A DNA stretch of 64,000 nt from positions 2,756,501-2,820,500 of the forward strand of contig NZ_CP141184.1 in assembly GCF_035609205.1 (NCBI RefSeq). Reading direction: 5' to 3'. The position numbers and the translations under genes were made by a program. Every line of letters starts with the position of its first letter. Within the stretch, counting starts at the first letter, position 1. Shown one piece after another: positions 1-9,064 of the stretch. Under the pieces are notes generated by a model. The model made no database searches, was not told the origin of the DNA, and saw nothing but the letters and a program-made list of their open reading frames with translations. The stretch is from Hymenobacter sp. GOD-10R. GTDB lineage: Bacteria > Bacteroidota > Bacteroidia > Cytophagales > Hymenobacteraceae.

Positions 1-22
1 GCATAATCATAAAAAATGCATC

Positions 23-529
23 ATGCAAAAGATATCTCTTTTAGCAGTTTTTTATTTCCTTTCCTTAGGTCTTGTAATAGGCCAAGTTGAAAAAGATGCT
101 GCTGAGATGAGTTTGGTGGTAAAAAGCGCTGAAAAGAAGTTCTCAAATGATTATCTAACTGTTGTAGTTGAATTCAAAAATATCAGCAACAAAACGATTA
201 GGCTTCTAGAATATGACCACTCTAGACAATTAGGGGTAATGTTTTTTACACAGGTAAGTATTCAGAACGAAAGGTACAAGTTAGCTGCGGTTAAACCAGG
301 ACCTCCGAAATTTGAGTTTGTTCCTGATGATATAACTACTTATGTTGAAATTCCTAAAAATAAATCCTATTCCCAGATAGTAGATTTTAGAAATTATTTA
401 AGAAACGGAGGATCTAAATTGCGTCCAGGATTATATAGAATAAACGCCAATTATGTAAACTGGTATGGTGGTGACTGCATCAAGGGCTTTTATAAGGCTA
501 AAGAATTATTAGTTCGCGTAGATAAATGA
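23..529 (+). CDS. hypothetical secreted protein, AT-rich
   Basis: The product has 168 residues and starts with a clear Sec signal peptide (about residues 1-21: a Lys near the start, a hydrophobic core, a likely cut after VIGQ). The rest is soluble, with beta-rich, Ig-like alternation (for example LTVVVEFKNISNKTIRLLEY) that resembles small periplasmic proteins describing free or ligand-bound beta sandwiches, but I do not recognise the family. The gene is visibly AT-rich, with many AAA, TTA and ATA codons, unlike the GC-rich genes that follow, which suggests recent acquisition. It sits at the window edge, so its upstream neighbours are unknown. The first ATG in frame gives the signal peptide directly, which supports this start. 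Confidence 0.7.
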   Translation: MQKISLLAVFYFLSLGLVIGQVEKDAAEMSLVVKSAEKKFSNDYLTVVVEFKNISNKTIRLLEYDHSRQLGVMFFTQVSIQNERYKLAAVKPGPPKFEFVPDDITTYVEIPKNKSYSQIVDFRNYLRNGGSKLRPGLYRINANYVNWYGGDCIKGFYKAKELLVRVDK

Positions 530-582
530 ATTATTAGCTGCAATTCCTCTGCTTTCAGCCTGTTCCCATTTCTTTATTTTAC

Positions 583-1530
583 TCACGCTGCTTGCTTCTC
601 CTGCTGTAATAAGTGACAGTCCTTATATTTCTTGCCGCTACCGCACGGGCACGGGTCGTTGCGTCCAAACTTGCGCTTGCTGCGCAGGGTCTTTAACCAT
701 TCACGCGGATCGACGCTAAAGCGCAAGAAACGCTTCTTGGGGTTCTGGCGCAGGGCACGGCTGAGTAGTTGGTACAGCTCCGGATGGTTTTCCTGGAGCT
801 TCTCGGGTTTCTCGAAGAAGTACTCAGTCACGACGGCGAAGAACTCGGCTTCGTTGGTGGCGCCGTAAGGGTTAATTTCGGACTTGCCGTCGCGAATCGC
901 CTGGATTTCGCGTTGCATCACCTCGGCCCAAGGTTGCAGCAATTCGGGTGGCAGAGCTAGCTTCGGCACGCCGTCAATCACTCCATCGGCCTGGTCGAGT
1001 AGGTGGGCAAACTCGTGGATGCCGACGTTCTGCTTGTCCATGGCGTCCCGAAAGCCTTGTTCCAGCGAAGCTTTGGAAAGGCGCATGTAGTGTTGGTTCT
1101 GAAAGTTTTGCACGCTGCCGAGCAAGGTGCCATCCAGGGGAGCTACCTCCTTGTTCGGGTCTTTTTCCTGTTTCCAGGCATCGGGCACAATCAGCACCTC
1201 ACCTAGGTTGGCGTACTGCCACTCGGGGAAGCCAAATACGGGGATGATGGCCGAGGCGGCCACCAGCACGCGTGTTGTATCCTCGACCTCTACCTGCACG
1301 CCCGTGATGCGCGTCTCGGCTAAGAAAACTTGCACCGCGCGCTCAAAGCGCTGTTTTTCGTTCTTCGAAAGCGACAAATAAAAAGCCACGCGTTCCGTTA
1401 GCACCTGCCGCCAAGCGGCAGGAAAATCTTGTGCCAGCGCCGCAGCACGCACGCGGCTTTCGCGGGTGACGTAGCGGTAAAAAGCAAAAATAACGGCGGC
1501 CAGTACGGCCAGCCAGATGAAGTAGTTCAT
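583..1530 (-). CDS. MtfA-like zinc peptidase (M90) with C-terminal SEC-C motif
   Basis: A 315-residue protein. Residues 1-18 form one membrane anchor. The core matches the MtfA/M90 family: HEFAH at residues 172-176 is the HExxH zinc motif, and the following NEAEFFAVVTEYFF segment (about 226-239) supplies the third ligand and active-site Glu/Tyr region. The C-terminus (about 287-306) carries a SEC-C zinc motif, GRNDPCPCGSGKKYKDCH. In Escherichia coli, MtfA binds the repressor Mlc and has peptidase activity; the SEC-C tail is an extra found in Bacteroidota forms and suggests docking to another protein or ribosome-linked partner. Function in this organism is inferred. The gene stands alone on the minus strand, upstream of nothing obviously related. 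Confidence 0.88.
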   Translation of the reverse strand: MNYFIWLAVLAAVIFAFYRYVTRESRVRAAALAQDFPAAWRQVLTERVAFYLSLSKNEKQRFERAVQVFLAETRITGVQVEVEDTTRVLVAASAIIPVFGFPEWQYANLGEVLIVPDAWKQEKDPNKEVAPLDGTLLGSVQNFQNQHYMRLSKASLEQGFRDAMDKQNVGIHEFAHLLDQADGVIDGVPKLALPPELLQPWAEVMQREIQAIRDGKSEINPYGATNEAEFFAVVTEYFFEKPEKLQENHPELYQLLSRALRQNPKKRFLRFSVDPREWLKTLRSKRKFGRNDPCPCGSGKKYKDCHLLQQEKQAA

Positions 1531-1666
1531 AAAGCAATGAACAACAGTTAGTAATGAACAAGGAGCAATCGAGTAAGCAAGAGCTAGCTCGGCTCAGCAA
1601 TAATTTGCCTTATACGATTCGGCCGTCGTTCCGCCGAAATCAAGCAGCTTGTTCATTACGAGTGCC

Positions 1667-2050
1667 TCATTGCCAAGGAGTTCCTAAATGCTCTTGCAAC
1701 CGCTCGCGCAGCAAATCTTGCAGTACGTGGTCGAGGAACTGAAACTTGTCGGGGATGCGCAGGCAGATGACGGGCTTGCCGGCTAGCTCGGCGGCGAACT
1801 TTTGCCGCAAAATATCTGCGTGCTTGCGCTCCATCACAAAAATAACGTCGGCCCAACCTAGGTGCCCGGCCGTGACGCGCACGCGGGCTCCGGGCTCTGT
1901 GCCCGCGGAGCGGGCCACGTAGTGTGGGTGCTGGTCGAACAGGCGCTCGGCGGTGAGGCTGCGCCAACGATTCTGGCTGCAAATAAAGAGAAGCTGGCGG
2001 GCGTCGGGGGAGATGGTCGGCAAGGCAGGCGGGCAAGTTGATGGCCGCAA
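1667..2050 (-). CDS. small protein tyrosine phosphatase (COG4551-like)
   Basis: Up to 127 residues. The motif LLFICSQNRWRS contains the CX5R phosphate-binding loop (Cys24 to Arg30 from the longest start), and the later IPDKFQFLD segment is placed like the general-acid loop of low-molecular-weight phosphatases. The size and the CSQNRWRS signature fit the COG4551 predicted tyrosine phosphatases. The longest reading frame begins with TTG; a second TTG at residue 10 (about 2023) gives a protein that begins closer to the conserved core. A TATTTTTG box on the minus strand (2048-2055) would overlap the longer start, so I favour the shorter one. The substrate is unknown. Confidence 0.75.
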   Translation of the reverse strand: MRPSTCPPALPTISPDARQLLFICSQNRWRSLTAERLFDQHPHYVARSAGTEPGARVRVTAGHLGWADVIFVMERKHADILRQKFAAELAGKPVICLRIPDKFQFLDHVLQDLLRERLQEHLGTPWQ

Positions 2051-2255
2051 AAATACGAGGCTAATTTCCGGCGCCGCTACCTAGGTACTCCCGTTTGCAA
2101 ACTGCCTTGCCACCCGACCAGCAGACTTCAGGTGAGTGAGCAAGGGAAATGCGCCTTTCTTTGCTGTACCACCTAGCTTTTCGCCCAACTTTCAGCCGGC
2201 GCAAACAGCCCATAGGCTTGCGTTGCTGGCTGGTTCTTGCGCCTGAACTCATCCG

Positions 2256-5126
2256 ATGTTGCCACTCGACCCTAAAAAACTACTTGCTACTGCGCTGTGC
2301 GCCTTGGCTTTTGCTGCCTGCCAGCAACAGATCACTGCTTCCAACACGGCTGCACTACCTACCACCGCCACTTCGATTTCGGCCGCGTGGCCCGCGGTGA
2401 AAGCCGAAACGCACCCCTGGACCCGCTGGTGGTGGATGGGCAACGCTGTGGATGAGGCCAACATCACCCGCAACCTGAAGCTCTACGCCGATGCTGGGCT
2501 AGGTGGCGTGGAAATAACGCCCATTTATGGCGCCGTCGGCTACGAGCAGTCCTACATCGATTACCTGACGCCCACCTGGATGCGCATGCTCAATACCTCG
2601 GTGCAGCAAGCGCACAACCTAGGCCTAGGCGTGGATATGAACCTAGGCACCGGCTGGCCCTACGGCGGTCCACAGATCGCGGCGGAAAGCGCGGCCGGTA
2701 AACTGGTGGTGCAAACGTATGAGGTGAAAGCCGGGCAGCGTCTCGCCGAAAAGCTCGTGGTGCAGGATCCCAAACAGCAGAAGCTAGGTGCCCCGCTCAA
2801 GGCGGTTGTGGCCTACGGGCCAAAGGGCGAACGGCTTGACTTACTGGCAAAAGTAGACGCCAGCGGCCAGCTCAACTGGCAACCCACTACGGGCGCCTGG
2901 CAGATTTACGCCGCTTTCGGCGGGCACACCGGCCAGATGGTGAAACGCGCGGCGCCCGGTGGTGCCGGCCTCACGATGGACCACTTGTCGGGAGAGGCAC
3001 TGAATACATATCTGCGGCGCTTCGATACGGCTTTCGAGGGGAAGCCAGCAGGCATTCGGTCGTTTTTCAACGACAGCTACGAGGTGTACGACGCCGATTT
3101 CTCGCCTCGCTTGTTCGACGAGTTTCAGCAGCGCCGCGGCTATGATTTGCGCCTGTACTTGCGTGAGCTGGTGAGCAAGGAAAACAACGAGCAGGTGGCC
3201 CGCGTCCGCGACGACTACCGCGAAACGGTGGCCGAAATGGTGCAACAGAACTTCACCAAGCCGTGGACGAACTGGATTCACGGCCAAAAAGCGGTGTCGC
3301 GCAACCAGGCGCATGGGGCGCCCGGCAACGTGCTCGACCTGTATGCTAGCGTAGATATTCCGGAGTGTGAGACGTTTGGCCTAACCAAGTTTCCCATTCC
3401 CGACGTGCGCTACTACACCGTCGACACCAAGAACGTGCCGCCCGACCCGGTGATGATGAAGTTTGCCACGTCGGCTGCCAACGTGATGGGTAAGCCCCTG
3501 GCTTCGTCCGAAACGTTTACCTGGCTCGGGGAGCACTTCAAGGTGCCGCTGGCGCATTGCAAGCCCCAGGCTGAGCTAGCTTTCCTGACGGGCGTCAACC
3601 ACATCTTCTACCACGGCACCACCTACTCGCCTGAGCAGGCCAACTGGCCGGGGTGGCTGTTTTACGCTTCAGTCAACTTTGCGCCCTCTAACAGCTGGTG
3701 GCCGCATTTAAAAGGCTTGAACGAGTACATTACGCGCTGCCAGTCGGTGCTGCAAGCCGGCCAGGCCGATAACGACGTGGTGATGTACTGGCCCGTGTAC
3801 GACGTGCGGCACAACGCGCCGCCCAAGCTCGACATGATGATCAGCATCCACACGATAGAGGAGTGGCTGTATCCTACCAACTTCTACAAAAACGCCGTGC
3901 AATTGTCGAAGACGGGGTACTCAGTGGATTTCGTGTCGGATGATATGATCCGCCAGGCCCAGCCTAGCGGCAGCGGCTTGCGGGTGGCGCAGCAAGGACC
4001 TAGCTACAAAGCGCTCATCATCCCGACCACCGGCTACATGCCGGTCGAGACGCTGACCAACGTCGTGAAGCTTGCCCAGCAGGGTACCACCGTTATTCTG
4101 CAAGAGTTGCCCAAGGATGTACCCGGTTTACACAACTTGGAGGGACGTCGGCAGCAGCTGAAAGCCATTACGGCGGGGCTGAACTTCGCGGCGGCCGGCA
4201 ATGGCGTGCAGGTGGCCAAAGTCGGCAGCGGCCGGATTTTGCTAGCTTCCGACGTGCAGAAAGCCTTGGAGTACAGCAAAATCAACCGCGAAACGCTCAC
4301 CGATACAGGCTTGCAGTTCGTGCGCCGCAACGACAAGGGTACCCATTACTACTACCTCGTCAACCACACGGTGAACACAGTGGACTCGTGGGTGCCGCTG
4401 AACCTCAGCGCCAAGTCCGTCACGATTCTGGACCCGCAGGATGGCCGCGCGGGTGTCGCCAGCACCACCGCCGACGGCAGCCAAACCAAGGTGCGCCTAC
4501 AGATTAAGCCCGGTGAATCGCTGATCCTGAAGGCTGCTGACCAGCCCGAAGTGGCCGCGCAGCCTTGGCAATACCTAGCTCCGGCTGGCACGCCAATTTC
4601 GGTGAGCGGCGACTGGAAGCTACACTTTACCGGTGGTGGCCCCGAACTGCCCAAAGACCAAACGCTCACCAAGCTGACTTCTTGGACCGACCTCGCCGAC
4701 GACAACGCCAAGCGCTTCGCCGGCACCGCCGAGTACACTGTCACGTTCACGATGCCCGCCAAAACCGGCGCCGACTACCTCCTGAAGCTGGGTGACGTGC
4801 GCGAAAGCGCCCACGTCTGGATCAATGGGCAAGATGCGGGTTTCATCTGGAGCTACCCCTACGAGAAGAAGGTAGGCACGTACTTGAAGAAGGGCAAAAA
4901 CACGCTGAAGCTGGAAATAGCCAACCTCATGGCGAACCGCATCATCGACTTAGACAAGCGCAAAGTGGAGTGGCGCAAGTACCACGAAATCAACTTTGTG
5001 GACTTATACTACAAACCATTTGATGCTTCTGGCTGGGAGCTGCAACCTTCTGGCTTGCTAGGCCCCGTTACGCTACAAGCGTTAGCAACGAGCAATGAGT
5101 CCCGGACAATGAACAGTGGGCAATAA
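2256..5126 (+). CDS. GH106-type alpha-L-rhamnosidase lipoprotein
   Basis: A 956-residue exported protein. The N-terminus has a lipoprotein signal with lipobox AFAAC (Cys22), so it is probably tethered to a membrane. The segment WTRWWWMGNAVDEANITRNL followed by AGLGGVEITPIYG is typical of the large GH106 rhamnosidase family. The C-terminal part (about 770-930) looks like a beta-sandwich sugar-binding domain of the GH2 type (LGDVRESAHVWINGQDAGF). The family removes terminal L-rhamnose from pectic side chains or other glycans. It ends at a strong hairpin terminator, so it is probably transcribed apart from the gluconate genes downstream, although all three fit carbohydrate use. The exact substrate cannot be told from sequence. 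Confidence 0.88.
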   Translation: MLPLDPKKLLATALCALAFAACQQQITASNTAALPTTATSISAAWPAVKAETHPWTRWWWMGNAVDEANITRNLKLYADAGLGGVEITPIYGAVGYEQSYIDYLTPTWMRMLNTSVQQAHNLGLGVDMNLGTGWPYGGPQIAAESAAGKLVVQTYEVKAGQRLAEKLVVQDPKQQKLGAPLKAVVAYGPKGERLDLLAKVDASGQLNWQPTTGAWQIYAAFGGHTGQMVKRAAPGGAGLTMDHLSGEALNTYLRRFDTAFEGKPAGIRSFFNDSYEVYDADFSPRLFDEFQQRRGYDLRLYLRELVSKENNEQVARVRDDYRETVAEMVQQNFTKPWTNWIHGQKAVSRNQAHGAPGNVLDLYASVDIPECETFGLTKFPIPDVRYYTVDTKNVPPDPVMMKFATSAANVMGKPLASSETFTWLGEHFKVPLAHCKPQAELAFLTGVNHIFYHGTTYSPEQANWPGWLFYASVNFAPSNSWWPHLKGLNEYITRCQSVLQAGQADNDVVMYWPVYDVRHNAPPKLDMMISIHTIEEWLYPTNFYKNAVQLSKTGYSVDFVSDDMIRQAQPSGSGLRVAQQGPSYKALIIPTTGYMPVETLTNVVKLAQQGTTVILQELPKDVPGLHNLEGRRQQLKAITAGLNFAAAGNGVQVAKVGSGRILLASDVQKALEYSKINRETLTDTGLQFVRRNDKGTHYYYLVNHTVNTVDSWVPLNLSAKSVTILDPQDGRAGVASTTADGSQTKVRLQIKPGESLILKAADQPEVAAQPWQYLAPAGTPISVSGDWKLHFTGGGPELPKDQTLTKLTSWTDLADDNAKRFAGTAEYTVTFTMPAKTGADYLLKLGDVRESAHVWINGQDAGFIWSYPYEKKVGTYLKKGKNTLKLEIANLMANRIIDLDKRKVEWRKYHEINFVDLYYKPFDASGWELQPSGLLGPVTLQALATSNESRTMNSGQ

Positions 5127-5153
5127 CCGCCGGGGAGTTGCTCAAAGCTAGCT

Positions 5154-5201
5154 CTAACGAAGAAACCCCTGGGCTGCGCAGCTCAGGGGTTTCTTCGTTA
5201 G
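5154..5201 (+). terminator. strong rho-independent hairpin after the rhamnosidase gene
   Basis: An 18-bp perfect stem (CTAACGAAGAAACCCCTG pairing with its complement at 5184-5201) closes a 12-base loop, followed by a short T-containing stretch. It lies 27 bases after the stop codon. Confidence 0.8.
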
Positions 5202-5327
5202 GGCTTTTCATAATTTATGTTCTTACTTGCTCTCCAGACCGCGCCCTTTTAAGCAAGCTGGTTAGCCCCGACGTCAGGCTAACAGCTCTTGTTCAGTGTT
5301 TCCCACTCATTCATTGTTCATTGCTTT

Positions 5328-6644
5328 ATGCCTTTACTTCTCGTGCTGGCGGCCGTAGTGCTACTGCTTATTCTGACGATAGGCTTTAAACTCAACGCGT
5401 TCATCGCTCTGATTCTCGTAGCCATGGCGCTGGGTTTGGCCGAAGGCATGGCGGCAAAAGCGGTATTAACCTCCATTCAGAATGGCATCGGCAGCATGCT
5501 AGGATCGGTAGCGATGATCCTGGGATTTGGGGCCATGCTCGGCACGCTGCTCATCGAGAGTGGGGCCGTGCAGCGGATTACCTACCAACTCATTCGCGCC
5601 TTCGGCACGAAGCACATCCAGTGGGCCGTGATGCTGACTGGGTTTGTGGTGGGCCTGCCGATGTACTACATGGCGGGTTTTGTGCTGTTGGTGCCGCTGG
5701 TATTTGCCATTGCGGCGTCTACGCGGCTGCCGCTGCTGTACGTGGGCGTGCCGCTGGTAGCAGCGCTGTCGGTTACGCACGGCTACCTGCCACCGCATCC
5801 CGGCCCAACAGCCATAGCGGTGCTGTTCAAGGCCGATATTTCGCTGACATTGCTCTATGGGCTAGTTATTGCCGTGCCGGCCGTCATTATCGCAGGGCCC
5901 ATCTTCTCGAAGTTTCTGAAGCGCTACAATCCAACACCACCGGCTGGGCTAGCTATGCCCAAAGAGTTTACGGAAGCGGAGATGCCTAGCTTCGGGGTCA
6001 GCTTGTTTACCGTGCTCACGCCGGTGCTGCTGATGGCGCTCGGAGCCGTCGCTGCGCTAGTGCTGCCAGCCGCGTCCAAAACACGACAGTTGCTGGAGTT
6101 CATCAGCGACGCCAACCTAGCTATGCTCATCTCGGTGCTCGTGGCCATGGTGACGCTCGGGCTCAGCCGGGGCAAAAATATGAAGCAGGTAATGGACTTA
6201 ATCGGAGCTTCTATCTCCGGCATTGCCATGATTCTACTGGTCATTGCTGGCGGCGGCGCCCTGAAGCAAGTGCTAGTAGATAGTGGCGTAGGAAACTACA
6301 TCACGGCCATGTTCAACGACTTACATCTGTCGCCGCTGTTCATGGCGTGGGCTATTGCGGCCATTCTGCGCATCTGCTTAGGTACTTCCACGGTGGCTTC
6401 GCTGACGGCCGGCGGCGTGGTGCTGCCCCTGATAGGTACTACAGCCGTGAAGCCGGAGCTGATGGTACTGGCGGTAGGGGCGGGCAGCTTAGTGTGTTCG
6501 CACGTCAACGACCCAGGCTTTTGGATTTTTAAAGAATACTTCAACCTGACCATTCCGCAAACCCTTGCCACCTGGACGGTGCTCGAAACGGTAGTTTCAG
6601 TGATTGGCTTAGTAGGTGTATTTGCCTTGGATGTGGTAGTGTAA
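5328..6644 (+). CDS. gntP: gluconate:H+ symporter, GntP family
   Basis: A polytopic membrane protein with about 12 hydrophobic segments. It matches the GntP family: a hydrophobic start, then LGFGAMLGTLLIESGAVQRI, GLPMYYMAGFVLLVPLVFAI and HGYLPPHPGPTAIA, all characteristic blocks. The frame is open from 5289, but the ATG at 5328 (MPLLLVLAAVV) starts directly with the first membrane helix and gives about 438 residues, the usual family length. GntP proteins import gluconate or related aldonic acids across the inner membrane. Gluconokinase follows 126 bases later on the same strand, so the pair forms a gluconate uptake and phosphorylation unit. Confidence 0.92.
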   Translation: MPLLLVLAAVVLLLILTIGFKLNAFIALILVAMALGLAEGMAAKAVLTSIQNGIGSMLGSVAMILGFGAMLGTLLIESGAVQRITYQLIRAFGTKHIQWAVMLTGFVVGLPMYYMAGFVLLVPLVFAIAASTRLPLLYVGVPLVAALSVTHGYLPPHPGPTAIAVLFKADISLTLLYGLVIAVPAVIIAGPIFSKFLKRYNPTPPAGLAMPKEFTEAEMPSFGVSLFTVLTPVLLMALGAVAALVLPAASKTRQLLEFISDANLAMLISVLVAMVTLGLSRGKNMKQVMDLIGASISGIAMILLVIAGGGALKQVLVDSGVGNYITAMFNDLHLSPLFMAWAIAAILRICLGTSTVASLTAGGVVLPLIGTTAVKPELMVLAVGAGSLVCSHVNDPGFWIFKEYFNLTIPQTLATWTVLETVVSVIGLVGVFALDVVV

Positions 6645-6770
6645 ATTTCTGTTAAGCAAAGAGTTGATGATAAAATCAACGAAGGCAAAGCTATACGGTA
6701 GCGTGCTACATATGCTTGAGCTTTAATTATGCGTATACTGAGGTAAAGCAATCATTTCAACACACTAAGC

Positions 6771-7292
6771 ATGGCCAGTGGCAGTATTTTCATTGTAATG
6801 GGCGTGTCGGGCAGCGGCAAGACAACGATAGGGCAAATGCTGGCGAAGAAGCTAGCCATACCGTTCCACGACGCCGACGATTTTCATTCAGCCGCTAACA
6901 AGGCCAAAATGGGCAGCGGCATCCCGCTTACCGACGACGACCGCAAAGATTGGCTCGCGCAGATGGCAGCGGGCATCACCGAGTGGGAAAAAACCGGCGG
7001 GGCGGTGCTAGCCTGCTCGGCCCTGAAAGAAGCCTACCGACAGACGCTGCAAGGTGGCGCTGAGCAGCCTATTAAGTGGATATTTCTGGATGGCTCGCGC
7101 GAACTGCTACGCAGCCGTCTGGAGCACCGGACGGATCATTACATGAAAGCTGATCTACTTGATTCGCAGCTGAATACGTTGGAAAAGCCTGGCTATGGCT
7201 TGCGCATAGAACTGAGCAATGAGCAGCGCCCGCAGGACGTGATAACCCAAATCACGCGTTATTACGATTTAGAGCAGGTTGAGCATAAGTAA
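6771..7292 (+). CDS. gntK: gluconokinase
   Basis: A 173-residue kinase of the GntK/IdnK family. The Walker A motif GVSGSGKTT is at residues 11-19. DADDFH, then the NKAKMGSGIPLTDDDRKDW segment, is the typical gluconate-binding region, and LACSALKEAYR is another family block. It phosphorylates D-gluconate with ATP to 6-phosphogluconate, which feeds the pentose phosphate or Entner-Doudoroff route. The length is standard. It follows gntP on the same strand and is probably co-transcribed, and it ends before a large hairpin at 7331-7399. Confidence 0.93.
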   Translation: MASGSIFIVMGVSGSGKTTIGQMLAKKLAIPFHDADDFHSAANKAKMGSGIPLTDDDRKDWLAQMAAGITEWEKTGGAVLACSALKEAYRQTLQGGAEQPIKWIFLDGSRELLRSRLEHRTDHYMKADLLDSQLNTLEKPGYGLRIELSNEQRPQDVITQITRYYDLEQVEHK

Positions 7293-7330
7293 CTCATTGC
7301 AGCTAGGCAGTGATTTTTGCCCGTCATCCT

Positions 7331-7399
7331 GACGCAGGAAGGACCTTATTACGCCCGCACAACCTAGGTTTGTAGTCGGAATAAGGTCCTTCCTGCGTC
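7331..7399. repeat. perfect 20-bp inverted repeat between convergent genes
   Basis: GACGCAGGAAGGACCTTATT (7331-7350) is repeated as its exact complement at 7380-7399, around a 29-base loop. It lies between gntK and dbpA, which converge, so it can act as a two-way terminator. The sequence also resembles dispersed intergenic palindromes that I associate with Hymenobacter genomes, but its copy number was not checked. Confidence 0.75.
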
Positions 7400-7439
7400 A
7401 GTAGTCAGTATAACAGACGGGTTTGCCGGAGTGTGGTAT

Positions 7440-8822
7440 TTACTCCACCAACGACACCCGAATTTTCCGGCCTTTTATTTTGGCACCCGTTACGCGTTCG
7501 GCTACTTCCTGGGCCTGCTGCCGCGGCACGGCCACGTAGCTGTAGTGGTCGAACACTTCGATGTGACCAACAGCTTCGCGCTCCAGGCCGCCGTGGGCCA
7601 CGAAGGTGCCCACCAAATCGTGCGCACTCACCTTGTCCTTGCGCCCCGCCGAAACGTGTAGGGTCGTGCTAACTGGCTTGGGGGTTTTGGGGGCAGAAGG
7701 TGGCAGTTTTGGCGCCTGCATAGGCTTCCACTGAATCGTCTCGGCGACGGGCCACTTCTGCACGTGGCTTTGCTCGGCGGGCGTAGCGAGCAGGTGCGCG
7801 GTGCCTTCGGCGCCAGCGCGGGCGGTGCGGCCGGCCCGGTGTTGGAAGGCGTCGGCTTTGTCCGGCGACTCGTATTGCACCACCGTATCCAGGGCCGTCA
7901 CGTCGAGGCCGCGGGCGGCTACATCGGTGGCTACCAGCACTTGGCTAGAGCCATTGCGCAATTTCATAAGAGCTTTGTCGCGCTCGGGCTGGGGCATTTT
8001 GCCGTGCAGTACCTCAGCTGCCACCCCGCGGCCTACTAGGAAGCGCGCTACCTCCTGGCACTTCTCGCGGGTGTTGCAGAATACCAGCACCCGACCGGCA
8101 TCGGGCTGCTGAAGTAGGTGATACAAGGCAGCGGGCTTTTTTTCCGCCGTCCCCACGTGGCCGATCAACGTCAGATTTTCGGGAATGCGGCCTTCTTCCT
8201 CACCTAGGTTCACCACGCGCGGGCGGGTGAGGTTGGCGCGAATCAGGTTCAGCACCTTATCCGACATGGTAGCCGAAAACAGCAACGTCTGACGCCGTCG
8301 CGGCAGGCGCTTCACTATCTCCACCAACTCATCCTGAAAACCTAGCTCCAAAAGTTTGTCGGCCTCGTCGAGCACGAGAGTTTTAAGCTGGTTGGGAACA
8401 ATGGTGCGCCGCTCGAAGTGGTCGAGCAAGCGACCGGGCGTGGCTACCACAATGTGCGGTGCTTGCTTCAGCGATGATGTTTCGTCGCGCATCGCGTGGC
8501 CACCGTAGAACGCCGCTACCCGCAAATTGGGCAAGTATTTACCTAGCTTTTTCAGCGCATCGCGCACTTGCAGGGCTAGCTCGCGAGCAGGCACCAGCAC
8601 CAGCACCTGCATTGCATCCTGGGTCACGTCGACTTGTTGGAGCACCGAAAGACCGTAGGCGGCGGTTTTGCCCGAGCCCGTCGGTGCTTGGCCGGCCACG
8701 TCTTGCCCGGCCAGGGCCATGGGCACTACTTGCTCCTGCACGGGCGTCGGCGTGGAAAAGTTCAGCTCGGTGAGGGCTTGGAGCAGGGTGGGAGCGAGGC
8801 CTAGGTCGGCGAATGTGGTCAT
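7440..8822 (-). CDS. dbpA: DEAD-box ATP-dependent RNA helicase DbpA
   Basis: A 460-residue helicase. In order: a Q motif near residues 4-29, Walker A APTGSGKT (about 45-52), LDEADKLLELG, SAT (FSATM), and motif VI HRAGRTARAG. The C-terminal 75 residues (HDLVGTFVAHGG through AKIKGRKIRVSLVE) match the DbpA RNA-binding domain, which in Escherichia coli targets helix 92 of 23S rRNA during 50S subunit assembly. A linker rich in Lys and Pro joins the two parts. The start is the ATG just before the Q motif. A possible -7 box (TACCTTTG on the minus strand, 8844-8851) lies 22 bases upstream. Confidence 0.9.
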   Translation of the reverse strand: MTTFADLGLAPTLLQALTELNFSTPTPVQEQVVPMALAGQDVAGQAPTGSGKTAAYGLSVLQQVDVTQDAMQVLVLVPARELALQVRDALKKLGKYLPNLRVAAFYGGHAMRDETSSLKQAPHIVVATPGRLLDHFERRTIVPNQLKTLVLDEADKLLELGFQDELVEIVKRLPRRRQTLLFSATMSDKVLNLIRANLTRPRVVNLGEEEGRIPENLTLIGHVGTAEKKPAALYHLLQQPDAGRVLVFCNTREKCQEVARFLVGRGVAAEVLHGKMPQPERDKALMKLRNGSSQVLVATDVAARGLDVTALDTVVQYESPDKADAFQHRAGRTARAGAEGTAHLLATPAEQSHVQKWPVAETIQWKPMQAPKLPPSAPKTPKPVSTTLHVSAGRKDKVSAHDLVGTFVAHGGLEREAVGHIEVFDHYSYVAVPRQQAQEVAERVTGAKIKGRKIRVSLVE

Positions 8823-8928
8823 AAGAAAAAGAGAATGCTACGGCAAAGGTAGGAAGGTATCAGCGGCTACTCACCGTTTCACTTTTATGTCGGCCAGAAC
8901 CAAGTGGTATCCGTAGTGGTTGGAGAAA

Positions 8929-9030
8929 ATCGTAGGAACTCACCACGGCGCGTTTGGCGTCCGGATTGCCTGAACGTTTTGGTGCAAAACCGTTCAACGC
9001 CAAACGCGCCGTGACGCGTTCCTACACGAT
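8929..9030. repeat. large imperfect palindrome upstream of the MFS gene
   Basis: The arms at 8931-8960 and 8997-9028 are complementary over about 30 bases; the inner 17 bases (CACGGCGCGTTTGGCGT) match perfectly. A second, smaller stem (TGAACGTTTT / AAAACCGTTCA, one bulge) lies inside. It falls between divergent genes, so it is not a simple terminator; it looks like a REP-like or MITE-like element. Confidence 0.65.
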
Positions 9031-9064
9031 CTGTCTTAGGATTAATAAGTAGAATAGCATACGA

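Noticed and set aside
2256-7292. Rhamnosidase, gntP and gntK as a single operon
   Set aside because: A strong 18-bp terminator hairpin separates the rhamnosidase from gntP; only gntP and gntK remain a likely unit.
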